Shown piece after piece: positions 48,071 to 60,135 of a stretch of DNA of 64,000 nucleotides (position 1 is its first letter; each line of letters begins with the position of its first letter). The stretch lies in the NCBI RefSeq assembly GCF_027409185.1, contig NC_084463.1, positions 68,805,852 to 68,869,851 of the forward strand, in the 5' to 3' direction. Both the position numbers and the translations under genes were made by a program. The notes under the pieces were generated by a model, which worked only from the letters and a program-made list of their open reading frames with translations, had not been told where the DNA came from and did not search any database. The DNA is from Cynocephalus volans (taxonomy: Eukaryota > Chordata > Mammalia > Dermoptera > Cynocephalidae).

Positions 48071-48484
48071 AGTTAAGGAAAAGGGAACTGGTCAGTGAGT
48101 GAAAAGCTTCCAAGTCCAAAAATCTGTAAAATTCTTATAAAAAGGAAATCAAGAATGCACACACATAAACACAACGAAGAAGTTACAAAAAGTCACAGTA
48201 ATTTCTCAAACTGAGAAAATAGCTTGTTTAATCTTCACTATGAAATGAAATTTATGCATCTGTTTTTCTGTTGATACATCATACAAAAACAGCTGGATCA
48301 ATTTTCACTAAATATTCAGGGTGCATTCGGGATGGGGTAATTTAAAATATAGGCTATTTTGCATAAATGAAATTCATTCTTCAGGGGACTCAAAGAAACA
48401 GGTGGTCATCCTACAAAACTATGGAAAGTGTTGCTCAACAAGAAGCCTCTATGACTGCCAAACGGGAGAGAGAGAACAAAAGTA

Positions 48485-48495
48485 TGTGTGTGTGT

Positions 48496-48531
<36 letters not shown>
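48485..48531. repeat. (GT)n(AC)n microsatellite
   Basis: A GT run turns into an AC run, making a small palindromic tract. Confidence 0.9.
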
Positions 48532-48533
<2 letters not shown>

Positions 48534-48568
48534 TTTTTTTTAATGTGTTTAAAAATCACTAAAAGTGA

Positions 48569-48665
48569 TTTTTTTTTTTTTTTAAAGATGACTGGTAAGG
48601 GGATCTTAACCCTTGACTTGGTGTTGTCAGCACCACGCTCTCCCAAGTGAGCCACGGGCCGGCCC
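48569..48665 (-). mobile_element. tRNA-Ile-derived SINE, monomer of the chimeric type
   Basis: Poly-T and a reversed unit ending 'gagccacgggccggccc', the head seen at 22053. I could not find a clear target duplication. Confidence 0.8.
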
Positions 48666-49749
48666 TAACATGATGTTTTTTTAAAAAGATTGTTAATGAT
48701 TTTCCTAATCACTACTGACCCATCTTACTTCATAGGTTTATCTAGTAGAAACCAAAGTTTGGTCTCCCTCCCACCATAAACAAAAATGGCAACTTAACCA
48801 TATTTTTTATGCTGATTGGAGTGCCAGGACCCATATGACTTCTTAAGATTTGATACTAGACTGATCCTTGAAACTTAAAATCTGTAATCTCTACTTCTTG
48901 TTATAACGATTACCATTTTTAAATAGGTAGTGTTCTACCATATCCTATCTTTCCCAGCTATATGGGAAATTGGTTGCAACAATTTCTATAGGAACCGGTT
49001 TTCCATTCAGTGTACATTTTCTTAGAAATATGAAATTTGCTGTTGAAAAGCTTGCAATGTCATTTCACAAACCATTGTAATTTACCTGATGGATGATAAA
49101 AATTGCAAGCAGTTTGGTGGAATACCACAGAGGACAAAACAGAGTGAGGGTTATCTTGTTTAGGGTTCAGTTCAACTCAGCAAATATACTTTTGCCAGTG
49201 TAGGTGCCAAGTAATGTGCTAGGTGCTGGAGATAGAAAGGTAAATGGTACTGTATGATATCCAAATAAAATATGCATAAGTATAAAACTCTTATGAGAAA
49301 GGAAAACTTGATCTCTTCTAAGGTTGTCAGGGAAGAGTGGGTTTTGATGAGATTAAGAGTATGTAATAAGGATAAGACAGGGAGGAAGCAGGGCATTGCA
49401 GGAAGAGGAAACAGCATGTGCAAAGGCAAAAATAAAGATTGGAAACAGCATGATACATTAAGTGCAGTTGCTGTTGTGTAACATAGGTTATAACACGTTC
49501 ACTGGGCTATTTTTTTCTTAACTAAATTGCATTTGGAGCCAAAAGGGGAATAGAGATTTTTCATTTCCCTTTTGTTAAATGAAAAGCAACGAAATAGAAA
49601 TATTTTAGTTACTATTATATTCACATTCTGAGACTTTTAATAAGCTGTGGTCAGGTAGTCTAGAACAGCATTGTCCAATAGAAATATAATGCAAGGCATA
49701 TGTATAAATTTAAATTTTCTATTAGCCACATTTAAAAAAATAGAAAACC

Positions 49750-51372
49750 ACAGATAGCTAAAGCAATATTGAGAAATAAGGATGAAGTTGGAGGAATCAT
49801 ACTTCTTGATTTCAAACTGTATTACAAAACTACAGTAATCAAAATAGCACGGTATTGGCATAAAAGTACAAACATAGACCAATGGAACAGAATGGAGAGC
49901 CCAGAAAATCTATTCATATATAGTCAACTAATCTTTGATAAGGGTGCCAAGAATATGCAATGGGGAAAGGATAGGCTCTTCCATAATAAACTGGGTATCT
50001 ACATAAAAGAATGAAATTGGACCCTTATCATATACTATATACAAAAAGTAACTTGAAATAAATTAAAGACATAAATGTAAGACCTGAACCTGTAAAACTC
50101 CCAGATGAAAACATAGGGAAAAACCTCCTTGAGATTGGTCCTGGCAATGAGTTTTTTGGATAAGACAACAAAAGCACAGGCAACAAAAGCAAAAGTAAAT
50201 GGGACTACATCAAACTAAAAAGCTCTGCACAGCAAAGGAAACAATCAACTAAATGAAAGCATCCTACAGAATGGGAGAAATATTTGTGAACCATGTATCT
50301 GATAAAGGGTTAATATCCAAAGAATAAAAGGAACTCATACAACCCAATAACAAAAAATAAATAACCTGATTAAAAAATGGGCAAAGGACCCAAATAGACG
50401 ATTCTCCAAAGCAGACATACAAATGGCCATAGTTACATGAAAAGATGCTCAACATCACTAATAATCAGGGAAATGCAAATCAAAACCACAATATGATATC
50501 ACTTCATACCTGTTAGGATGTCTATTGTAAAAATTAAATAACAAGTGTTGGTGAGAATATGGAGAAAAGGGAATCTTTATACACTGTTGGTGGAAAGTAA
50601 ACTGTTATAGCCATTACGGAAAATAGTATGGAGTTTCTTCAACAAATTAAAAATAGAACTACCATACAACTCAGCAATCCCACTTCTTGGTATATAACCA
50701 AAGGAAATAAAAATCAGTATCTCAAGGAGATATCTGCGTCCCCATGTTCACTGCAACTTTATACACAATAGCCAAGAAATGGAAACAACCTAAGTGTCCA
50801 TCTATGGATGAAAGCACAAAAAACTGTGAGATACCCCCACGATGGAATATTATTCAGCTATAAAAATGAAGGAAATTCTGCCATTTGCAACAACATGGAC
50901 GAATCTGGAAAACATTATGTTAAGTGAAATAAGTCAGACACAGAAAGACAAATACTGTATGATCTCACTTATACATGGAATCTAAAAAAAAGTTGAACTC
51001 ACAGAAGCAGAGAGGTTCCCAGGGGCTGGAGGGTAGGGGAAATGGGGAAATACTGGCAAAAACATACAAACTTCCAGTCATAATGTGAAAAAGTTTAGAA
51101 GATTTAACATACAGCACGGTGACTATATTTAATAATATTGTATTGTTTATTTAAACTTCAGGAAGAGAGTATATCTTGTGTCCTCACCACACACAAACAC
51201 ACACACACACACACACATTACACACTCACAGTGGCAACTACATGCAGTGATGGATATGTTAGATTGTGTTAATAATTTCACAATGTTTATGTATACCAAA
51301 TCATCACAGTGTACACCTTGAATCTATAAAATTTATATTTGTCATTCTTCAATAAAGTTGAAAAAATTTTAA
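49750..51372 (+). mobile_element. L1, ORF2 C-terminal part and 3' UTR
   Basis: The plus strand reads ORF2 text ('aaactacagtaatcaaaata', 'aacatggacgaatctggaaa') and ends 'cttcaataaagttg' plus an A-rich tail. It is 5' truncated, with several stops. An (AC)n tract lies at 51188-51217. The 81-codon frame at 49769-50014 is a piece of ORF2. Confidence 0.8.
51188..51217. repeat. (CA)n microsatellite
   Basis: CA run within the L1 3' UTR, a usual place for it in older L1 elements. Confidence 0.85.
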
Positions 51373-52444
51373 AAACAGGTAAAATTAATTTTAATAATAG
51401 GTTTTCCTTAACCCAGTTATGAAAAATATTATAATTTCAATTTATAATCAAGATAAAAGTGATCAATGAGATATTTTACATTTTTGTTCATACTAAAACT
51501 TGAAATCCTGTGTATATTTTTACACTTACAGCACATCTCAATTCAGACACTATTTTTTGGAAAAACTTGATCTGTGTTTATATTTCAAAAAATTTACAGT
51601 TGAAAAACTTAACCCAAGTTTTACAAACATACTTAGAAGTTATCTAATAGCTGCATTGAGTATCAGTTTTTTTATTTTGATTAAAATAAAATAGTTATTT
51701 TATTTTTATTAAAATTAAATACAGTTAAAATTGTTGTTCAGTTGTACTGGCCACATGTCAAGGATTCATCCGGCTGTTGCAGTTGGACAGCAGAGTTCCA
51801 GAATAAGTGTATAAGTACCTTTGGGTCAAATCTCTAGACTGAAATTAACAGAAAATCAGGTTGGTAATGGGGTACTAATATTAGGCATTATGGATTACCT
51901 TCAATCTCTCTCTTGTTCGTCCACATCCACCCGGACAAAATAAAGCTAAGAAGAAATAGCGAGGGTATCTCTGGAAAAGATCCTGCAATCAGCAAGGAGA
52001 CTGAGGTTAATTGGGGGAAGTTTAGAGTTCATGATAGGAAAGCAGAAGTTCTTTAATATTTACTGACTCATTTGAGACCTTATCCTTGCTACTGAATTAA
52101 ATAAACAGATTCAAGTGGTGGGCAGACTCTGAAAGGGGACACAGAGAAAGTGTCTGGTCGTAACGGGGATGGATAGTTCTCCTACTTTCTCACTGCACTC
52201 ACCCCCAAAAATGTCCACCACAAACACAACCCAAAATTACAAAATACAAGTTCCAGTACTTTTTCAAAAACAAGTTTCTTTTGTTCTACTTAGTCAAGAG
52301 TATAGGCATGTTTCTTCAACAAAGCCATAAGTAAAAATCTGTAAGATTAAATTGATCATTGCATTTCAAAGAGCATAATTTCATAAGCACTTCCTATTTT
52401 ATGGAAAAAGAGTTCCTCCGGAAATATCCAGCAAGGATTGAACA

Positions 52445-52526
52445 TTCATCCAGAATATTCCATCATTTATTTACCAAATCTTTTGAGTGCCTGTTATATT
52501 TCAGACACTGTACTAGGCAAAGAAAT
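52445..52526 (-). repeat. L2 fragment
   Basis: 'tttgagtgcctgttatattt' followed by 'cagacactgtactaggcaaa' is the reversed L2 3' end. The mariner-type palindrome at 52529 sits at its right side. Confidence 0.5.
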
Positions 52527-52528
52527 TA

Positions 52529-52606
52529 TGAGGGTACTTCAAAAAGTTGGTGGAAAATAGAATTGAAAGATACGAATCTTTCCATGACCTTTTTGAAGCA
52601 CCCTCA
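52529..52606. mobile_element. 78-bp palindromic mariner-type MITE
   Basis: Starts TGAGGGTACTTCAAAAAG and ends with its near-complement CTTTTTGAAGCACCCTCA; TA lies on both sides (52527-52528 and 52607-52608). Roughly 25 of the first 30 bases pair with the last 30, leaving a short loop. Size, ends and TA target fit a TcMar MITE comparable to MADE1; the family is not identified. Confidence 0.72.
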
Positions 52607-53739
52607 TATAATAGAGAACAAGAAAAACCCGACCTGTATGGAACATGTGATACGAGCTGTCAAAGAAAAGGTGCAGTTTGTGATGGGCACTCCCCGTAGC
52701 AAGGTTGCCAGATTTAGCAAATAAAAATAACGAGATGCCAAGTATTGCATGGGACATAGTTATACTAAAAATTATTTGCGGTTTCCCTGAACTTCAAATT
52801 GAACTGAGTGTCCTGTCTTTTATCTGGGAGACCTACATTGGAGGGAAAATTTGAAACTGGAGGTAGGGTGAATGGAGAGAAATAAAGGCTTCCTTCAGAA
52901 AATAATTTCTATGATGAATCTTGGGTTTAGAAGGGAAGAGGCAGGGCAAAATCTTTCCGGGAGGAAAGCACAGCAATGCAAACTGTGTCCTAAGGCCACC
53001 GTAGAGCCTAAGAACTGAAAGAAGCAAAGGAATTGGGGTGAGGAAGGTAATGTTGAGAGAGGAAGCTCGAGAAAAAAGCTGGAGCCTTATCTTTCAGAGT
53101 TTTGTAATCCTTGTAAGGTACGTTATCACAAAAATAGTGAGATTCCACTAAAGAACTTCAAGAAACTTATTTTGGCTACAGTATGGAGAATAGATTACAG
53201 TCGGGCAGACAATGCTGGGACACCAGTTAGGAGGCTACTGATGTGATTCAGGTAAGAGTCAACAGAGGCCCGAACGGAGGCAGTGGGAAGACAGGTCCCT
53301 TAGTAACACCTGCACTTTAGATGGCAGAAAAAGAGGCAACTGCAAAGAGGGACAGAGAAGAAGCCTGAAAGGGAGGAAAACCAGGAGAAACACATGTTAA
53401 GGAAACTAGTGAAGAAATGGTCAAGTTAAATGTTTTATGAGGAATCAAGTAAGATAAAAACTGAGAAGTGACTCCAAGATTTAGCTACAGAAAGTCACCG
53501 GTGACCTTGGGCAAGGGCAGTCTGAGAGGAATGGTTGAAGCCAAACTATATCGCAGTTGGTCTAGTAGAAGGTGATGCTGGCCTAGGAACAAAGGCTGTA
53601 GGAACACAAGGCTACCACTTTCTCTTTGCCCTCTTAACAGGTGCGGGTCAAGGTGAGTGTGGAGATGGAACTGCCAGTTCCCCAATCAGGCGGGACAGCG
53701 CAGCAAACAGATCGCTAGAGGCCAGTTCTTTCCCAGAGC

Positions 53740-54450
53740 TCACTTGACTGACAGTGTCGCGCGCCAAAGGCTGAGCGCACAGCGGGAGGTGAATCACGAG
53801 GGGGCGGAATTCCAGGGCACTAACCCGGAACCGGTTTGGGACTCGATTCCCATTGTGAGGCCAGGCCTGGGGCGGGCTCTCAGCCAGAATGGCTATACCC
53901 TTCTAGCCAATGGATGTGCCACCGCAAATGAGCGGCATCGGCCCCAGCCAATGAGTGGCGGGAGAGGGGCGGGCGAAGTAGGGGGGCGGGGAATCAATGA
54001 AGCATCTTTTTTCCTATCCCCCTTAGGGGCGATCGTGCGGAGGTGCAGCCGGGGTCGCAGGTGAGCGGTTCTGTGCTGGAGGAGGCAGCCCTGGAAGCGG
54101 TGTCTTCGCGTACGGTGGGTGCCCTCGCAGCGGGGAGGGTCCCGGCGGGGACCGTGGCAGGTGGCGGCCGCCGGCTTTGGCCCTGACTTTGCGGCGTAGC
54201 GGGACTACGACGCTCGGGAGAAGTACCACGCGTGGGTGTCGCCTGGCGTGGCAGGGTGGGGAGGGCCCGAGCCTCTGAAACAAGCCTGTGGAAGTGTCTG
54301 GGCACTCAGTCGGGACTCACTGAATATCCAGAGAGAGAACTCTCCTTGGTTGATCCGATTCCCACCAGGTGCAGCCGGATCGTGGTGGCCGAGTCAAGTG
54401 CGCGACCCCTGCTCCTGGGTGGCCTCCCGGGAATTGGAATCTAGTCTTCC
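53740..54450 (+). promoter_or_regulatory. CpG-rich promoter, probably MSANTD4
   Basis: GC and CpG rise sharply here. Visible sites are an E2F-like CGCGCGCCAAA (53758-53768), CCAAT boxes at 53907 and 53948, and Sp1-type GC boxes at 53966-53973 and 53981-53990. There is no TATA box. The density falls after about 54.5 kb. Assignment to MSANTD4 rests on gene order remembered from human and not on coding sequence. Confidence 0.65.
54000..54060 (+). other. MSANTD4: 5' untranslated exon 1, probably MSANTD4
   Basis: A strong donor TCGCAG|GTGAGC at 54060/54061 follows directly on the promoter elements, so a short first exon of the plus strand ends here. The start is not known. The exon has no credible start codon, in keeping with an untranslated first exon. 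MSANTD4 encodes a Myb/SANT-like DNA-binding domain protein with a long coiled coil; none of that is seen in this window. Confidence 0.5.
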
Positions 54451-55034
54451 TCCATTTTTTCCGGGCGCTGTTACCGGGCGGTCTCAACGTGGGCAGCGGG
54501 GAGGGAGTAAAAGGTACTTTGATAACAGGCGAACCTTAAGTAAACTTTCATTATTTACCTACCACAAGTTTCAGAGAAAAACATCCTATTAGGCAAGGAA
54601 GTGAATCTCTTGTAAGAATATAGGGGAGAAGAAAGCCACACTTTAAAGAGCATTAGGGAGGGGGTTAAGTGAACTTTGTAGATTTGTGATGCTTTTGTTC
54701 TTGAACTGCCTAATGAATTTACCCCCCGAATTTTTTTGACCCAGAATTTGCTGCCTGATTTCTCTCAGACCTCTTAATTCTGTCTTATTATGCAATATCT
54801 AGGAGCTTCATTCTCAAGTGTTAGTCCTTGTAAGAAGTTGTCCAGTTGTAATATGCCATTGACAGTACATCTTTACAAGGGTTATGTACACGAACTATGT
54901 ATCATTACTATTACCGTTCCTATTTCCAACCAGTAAAGAATGACTGTGAGATGGGATTTCAGGAAAATGGTTGTTCTCTGTGATTGGGCGTGGAAGGTGT
55001 ATAAGTTTTAGAGGTTGCAACTATTGAATTTCCT

Positions 55035-55165
55035 CCTGTAAAGACAGGGACAGCATCTGGCATCTAAAATAATACCTTTTCACATTTTATGAGGCGTTAT
55101 ATCCCCAGCACCAAGAATAGTGTCTGACACATAGTAGGACCTCAATAAATATTTTTTGAGGGAGT
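55035..55165 (+). repeat. L2 3'-end fragment
   Basis: 'atccccagcaccaagaatag', 'acatagtaggacctcaataa'. Confidence 0.65.
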
Positions 55166-55744
55166 TATTGGGGAGTGGATGTCAGAAAACCCAAGCTTCT
55201 GTTGCATGGGTATCAAAATAGAGGACATAAAGACAAACATTCCTGGCCACATAGCTTTTATCTGTGTAAGCACAGCTACCAAATTTCAACAACTCAAGAT
55301 GCATTGATGCTGCCACTTTCTAGCACTTAATCAAAAAATGTCAAGGTTTCAGTGGGAGATTTTCATTCAAGCCAAGACTGACCGGCAATCTAAGATGTAT
55401 CCCAGTATCCATTTCAGTGAGGTTAAAAATATATTGAAGTGCAGTTTGTCAGTGAAGTAGTTCCTCAGCTTAGCATAGATCAGTCAAGGACAAAGGGATA
55501 CCACTTTTTAAGCTGGAGGTATGGAGTTAGAATTGTTGGGGGAAAATAGGCCATGCAAAAGCAACAACTGCTGCCAAATTTTAAAAATATATTGATTCAG
55601 TGGTAGGTTAAAAAGGAATGCTGTTATTACTATCCACCAGTAAATTTACAACAACCCAATTAGTAAATCAATTTCAGATTCTGAGAGCAGCAAAATCTGA
55701 TGGTGGATATCTGCATAAATTAGGATTTTCATGACTTCAATCAC

Positions 55745-55935
55745 TATTTTATAATATACTTATATTTTGTTATGTCACATATTATGTAATATATGTTATA
55801 TGTTACATATATATGTGTTATATAATATATGTTATAGGTTATTATGTATTTAATGTATAATATGTTATATGTTAATATAGATTATGTCTTGTATAATATG
55901 TTGTATGTTACATATTATATATATTAAAAATTATA
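55745..55935. repeat. AT-rich low-complexity tract
   Basis: Irregular repeats of TATGTTATAT and related words; probably a degenerate minisatellite. Confidence 0.8.
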
Positions 55936-56289
55936 GTACCATTATTAAATGTAATCTTGAATTTCAAAAATACGTTGATATATTTGTTGTTTTAAATACA
56001 TTTTTTAGCGAAGTATAGGGCTTACTAAGCCAGCATTAAGGATTCGCTGGTATTTGGCCCCAACCTAGTTTTCTAGCTTTAATACCTGGTACTTCTCCCC
56101 TTTATTTATGTGCCTCATTAGTCTATTTGTTTTACAACACCCATATGAAATGTTTATTCCTTTTCAAAACCTTCTTTGATCCTATCAGAGTTATCTCCTT
56201 CTTCTGAACATCAAGGGTATTTGTTAGTACTTATTTATCGTACCTTTCATATATTTGCATAATTCATCCAGTAAAGAAGTATTTGCTAA

Positions 56290-57005
56290 CTATCTATTAC
56301 TAGGTAATAGATAATAGCTGACATTTCTTGTGGGCTTACTGTATCTTAGGCATTGTAAGCTCCTTAATTGGATTCTCTCTCTCTCTCTCTTTTTTTTTAA
56401 TATACCAGCTCTAGGATGTTTATTTTACTTTTTAAAATTTTAATTTATCAATATACAATGTAGTTGATTTTCGTGTCCCTTTCTCTCCACTCTCCTCCAT
56501 CAACATATCTGTTCACTTGTCTTAACAAGTTCAAGGAATTGTTGTGATTGTTGTGTCTTCTTTCGCCTGCCCCCCTGCTATTTGTTTGTTTATTTGTTTA
56601 TTTATTTTTAGCTCCCACAAATAAGTGAGAATATGTATTTCTCTTTCTGTGCCTGGCTGATTTCACTTAATATAATTTTCTCTAAGTCCATCCATGTTGC
56701 TGCGAATGGTAGTATTTCATTCTTTTTTTTAGCAGAGTAGTATTCCATTGTGTAGATATACCACATTTTCCTTACTCATCTGATGATGGACATTTGGGCT
56801 GGTTCTAACTCTTGGCTATTGTAAATAATGCTACAATAAGTACAGGTATCCCTTTGACATGATCATTTCCATTCCTCGGTTGTATACATGAGTATTATTC
56901 TATTATTATTCCCATTTATAGATGAGGAAACAAGTTTAAAAGGTTTTAAGTAATTTGCTTGAGATCACAGCTAGTAAGTGGTGGAATTGCTATACAAGCA
57001 TAAGT
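56290..57005 (-). repeat. MIR SINE, split by an L1
   Basis: Left piece 56290-56375 and right piece 56892-57005 ('tagatgaggaaacaagttta', 'gatcacagctagtaagtggt') form one reversed MIR around the L1 insert. Confidence 0.6.
56392..56890 (-). mobile_element. L1 3' end, 5' truncated
   Basis: The plus strand carries reversed L1 3' UTR and the end of ORF2 ('agctcccacaaataagtgag', 'agtagtattccattgtgtag'). It is the same subfamily as the element at 58027. Poly-T lies at its left. Confidence 0.8.
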
Positions 57006-57374
57006 AGTCTGTATTCATAACCTTCAGTTTACAGACTCCATTACCGTTTTTTCTTGTACATTTTTTTATGCATCTGTGTTTTATAGGTTTTACTAGGTTG
57101 TAAATTATTTGATAGGAGTAATATATTCATCTTTGATCACTTATTGCTCCTAATGTAAAATAAGTGATTATACTGCAGCCTTATAGTGGAAGCATGTAGT
57201 AAGGACATCAGACTTAGACGAATGGAAACAGTGAAGACATTTAAGCCCAGTGAAGAAGGATGGGTAGGCTTTGGCCAGACAAAAGGGCAGACACCATGGG
57301 AGTAGGGAAGATGGGCTAGAGAGATACATGTGGGATAGTGCTAAAGACATGATCGTGACATAGATGTGGTGTCC

Positions 57375-57675
57375 AGTGCAGTAGCCAATAGCCACATGTG
57401 GCTATAAGCACTTGAAGTGTGGCTAGTACAAATTAATATGTAAAACGTAAAGTTTAAAATACCCACTGGATTTTGAAGACTTAGTACAATAAAAGAATGT
57501 AAACTATCTCAATAATTGTTCATATTGATTACGTATTGAAATAACATTTTGGATATATTGGGTTAAGTAAAATAGATTCATTTTTACCTGTTTCTTTTTA
57601 CTTTTTTTAGGTGGCTACTACTAGAGGATTTAAAGTTATACATGTAGCTCTCATATTTCTGTTGGACAGTGCTGA
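57375..57675 (-). mobile_element. TIR-type element (family T)
   Basis: 'agccacatgtggctataagc' at one end and 'atttctgttggacagtgctg' at the other; opposite orientation to the copy at 49667. Confidence 0.55.
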
Positions 57676-58245
57676 CCTAGAATTTAGAGGAATTTCAAAA
57701 TGACCAGTACCGTGTGTGTATGTGCTTGCACATTCACATATGTATGTTGGAGAGAGTGAGTTGGGGGAGCAGATTGGGGGTTAATATGGGAGGTGATGGA
57801 TAAGACTGGAAAAGGTAGATGTGACAGGATATAGGTGGGGCTCAGATAGGGTTTATAATAGGAAGAGAGGAAGAGCAAGGAGAATAAACTTACCTCCTAA
57901 GTGTAATGGAATGCCTTTGAAAGGCTTTTAAGCCCTCAGTACATATTTGTTAATGAAGCAATGTCTTAATTACTCATTCTCATAATGGATGTTACTGATT
58001 TACACTCCTAATTCAGGCCTAATTCTCTCTTTTTTATTTTTTAGTTTGACATTTTTTTTTTTATTTTAACTTCTCAATATACATTGTAGTTGATTTTCAT
58101 GTCCCTTTACCCGTTCCTCTTTATCTCCTCCCTCTCCCTTCCTCCCCCCACTACATTATATCTGTTCACTTGTCTTAAGTTCAAGGAATTGTTGTGATTG
58201 TTGTGTCTTCTTCCCCCCCTTTATTGTTTGTATATTTATTTATTT

Positions 58246-58488
58246 TTAGCTCCCACAAATAAGTGAGAGCATGTAGTATTTCTCTTTCTGTGCCTGATTT
58301 GTTTCACTTAATATAATTTTCTCCAAGTCCATCCATGTAGTTGTGAATGATAGTATTTCATTCTTTTTTATATCAGAGTAGTATTCCATTGTGTAGATAT
58401 ACCACATTTTCCTTACCCACTCATCTGATGATGGACATTTGGGCTGGTTCCAACTCTTGGCTGTTGTAAATAGTGCTGCAGTAAACAT
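58246..58488 (-). pseudogene. L1 ORF2p extreme C-terminus
   Basis: 80 codons with [20 protein letters not shown] and the following TTTWMDLEKIILSE, the conserved end of L1 ORF2p. Only this tail of the protein is present in the element, so the two catalytic domains are missing. Confidence 0.88.
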
Positions 58489-59623
58489 GGGAGTACAGGT
58501 ATCCCTTCAGCATGATGATTTCCATTCCTCTGGGTATATTCCCAGCAGTGGAATAGCTGGGTCATATGGTAGATTTATCTGTAATTGTTTGAGGAACTTC
58601 CATACCATTTTCCCTAAAGGCTGCACCATTTTGCAGTCCCACCAACAGTGTATGAGAGTTCCTTTTTCTCATCAGCATTTATCATTCTCAGTCTTTTGGA
58701 TATTAGCCATCCTAACTGGAGTGAGATGGTATCTCAAAGTGATTTTGATTTGCATTTCCCAAATGCTGAGTGATGTTGAGCATTTTTTCATGCGTCTGTT
58801 GGCCATTCATACATCTTTCTTTTAGAAATGCCTGTTCAGCTCCTTTGCCCATTTTTTAATTGGGTTATTTTATTTTATTTTATTTTTTTGCTGTAAAGTT
58901 GTTTGAGTCCTTTTATATTCTGGATATTAATCCTTTGTCAGAAAATCTTTCTGATTTTCTGTTGGTCTTCTGTGTTTGTTGGTTTCTTGGGGTGGTAGAT
59001 AAACTATTTTTTCTCTTTATTGTTAGCATTTTTGTTTTACTGGTAGGTTTTGTTCTTTCTTGAGTGTTCATGGCCATGATGGTTGTTTTTCAGGTATCAA
59101 ACCCAGTACTCCCTTGAGAATTTGTTGTAAGGCTGGTCATGTGGTAGTGAACTCCGCAGTTTTTGTTTGTCTGAGAAATATACTATTTGTCCTTCATTTC
59201 AGAAGTATAGCCTTGCTGGGTAAAGTATTCTTGGCTGGCAATTTTTGTCCTTTAGTATTTTGAATATATCATCCCATTCTTTTCTGGCTTTTAGGGTTTC
59301 TGATGAAAAGTCTGATGTTAGTCTGATTGTGGTTCTCTTATAGATGACTTGCCACTTCTCTCTTGCAGCTTTTAAGATTCTCTCTTTGTCTTTTGAGTTT
59401 TGCCAGTTTGACTAAAACATGTCTTGGAGAGGACATTTTTGGGTTGAATATGTTTGGGGATCTTTGGGCCTCCTGAATCTGAAGATCTGTTACTTTCCCT
59501 ATGCCTGGGAACTTTTCTGCTATTATTTTGTTGAATATGTTTTCAATGGCATTTCCTTTTCCTCCCCTTCTGGAATACTCATTGTTCGGATATTTGTGTG
59601 CTTAAGGTTGTCTGTTATCTCTC

Positions 59624-59944
59624 TCAGATTTTCTTCAATTTTTTAAATTCTTTTTTCTGGTCCACCTGTGTTAATTCAAACAGCCTGTCTTCAAGGTCAG
59701 AAATTCTCTCTTCTGCTTGTTCTAGCCTGCTGTTTAGACTCTCTGTTGTGTTTTTTATTTCGTTGAATGAATCCTTCAGCTCCACAAGCTCTGCTACATT
59801 CTTTTTTAGGGCATTAATTTCTTTGTACATTTCTTCTTTCAGATCCTGTATATTTTTTCTCGTTTCATTGTGTTGTCTAACTGAGTCTTCTTGTATCTCA
59901 TTTAGTTTCCTTAGAACTGTTGCTTGAAATTCCTTTTCAGTCAT
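59624..59944 (-). pseudogene. L1 ORF1p N-terminal and coiled-coil remnant
   Basis: 106 open codons starting MTEKEFQATVLRKLNEIQED. The heptad-rich stretch ending SRLEQAEERISDLEDRLFEL is the classic L1 ORF1p coiled coil. A stop follows after KKI. The C-terminal domain can be read further on (around 59060-59420: block like PRHVLVKLAKLK) but with stops and shifts. ORF1p is the RNA-binding chaperone of the L1 particle; this copy cannot make a full protein. Confidence 0.85.
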
Positions 59945-60135
59945 TTCAAGGGCATCCTGTTCTATAGGATCTAGGAGCCTGAGAGTTATTATTTTCCTTT
60001 GGTGGTGGTGTACTTTCTTGATTTTTCATATTTCTGGTATATTTCCCCTTGGTGTTTAGTCATTGTGGCAGGGGGTATCATGGTCCACTCGTTCCACCCT
60101 TATGTCTAGCCTGAATCCCAAAGGGACTGCCAATT

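Larger units (their letters stand above)
49667..51793 (+). mobile_element. TIR-type element (family T), split by an L1
   Basis: The two outer pieces (49667-49749 and 51373-51793) make about 500 bp. The ends 'cagcattgtccaatag' and 'gttggacagcag' are imperfect inverted repeats. The middle is AT-rich with no open frame that suggests a transposase. The L1 at 49750-51372 interrupts it. Confidence 0.55.
20981..53735. other. intergenic region, KBTBD3 to second promoter
   Basis: About 32.7 kb without a gene I can support. Named repeats are listed separately. I can assign nothing to about 21250-21860, 22170-23100, 24000-25230, 26850-28550, 28600-29940, 33780-34250, 34800-35940, 36700-37670, 38230-39760, 40750-41930, 42390-42820, 43100-44180 and 52620-53730. 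They are AT-rich, and the short open frames there carry no recognisable domains. Parts of 23100-23980 and 31000-31830 have a pyrimidine-rich texture that suggests old LINE sequence. Confidence 0.6.

Noticed and set aside
54236-54592. Open frames in the second CpG island (both strands)
   Set aside because: GC-rich chance frames next to a promoter; they run across the donor region with no recognisable protein.
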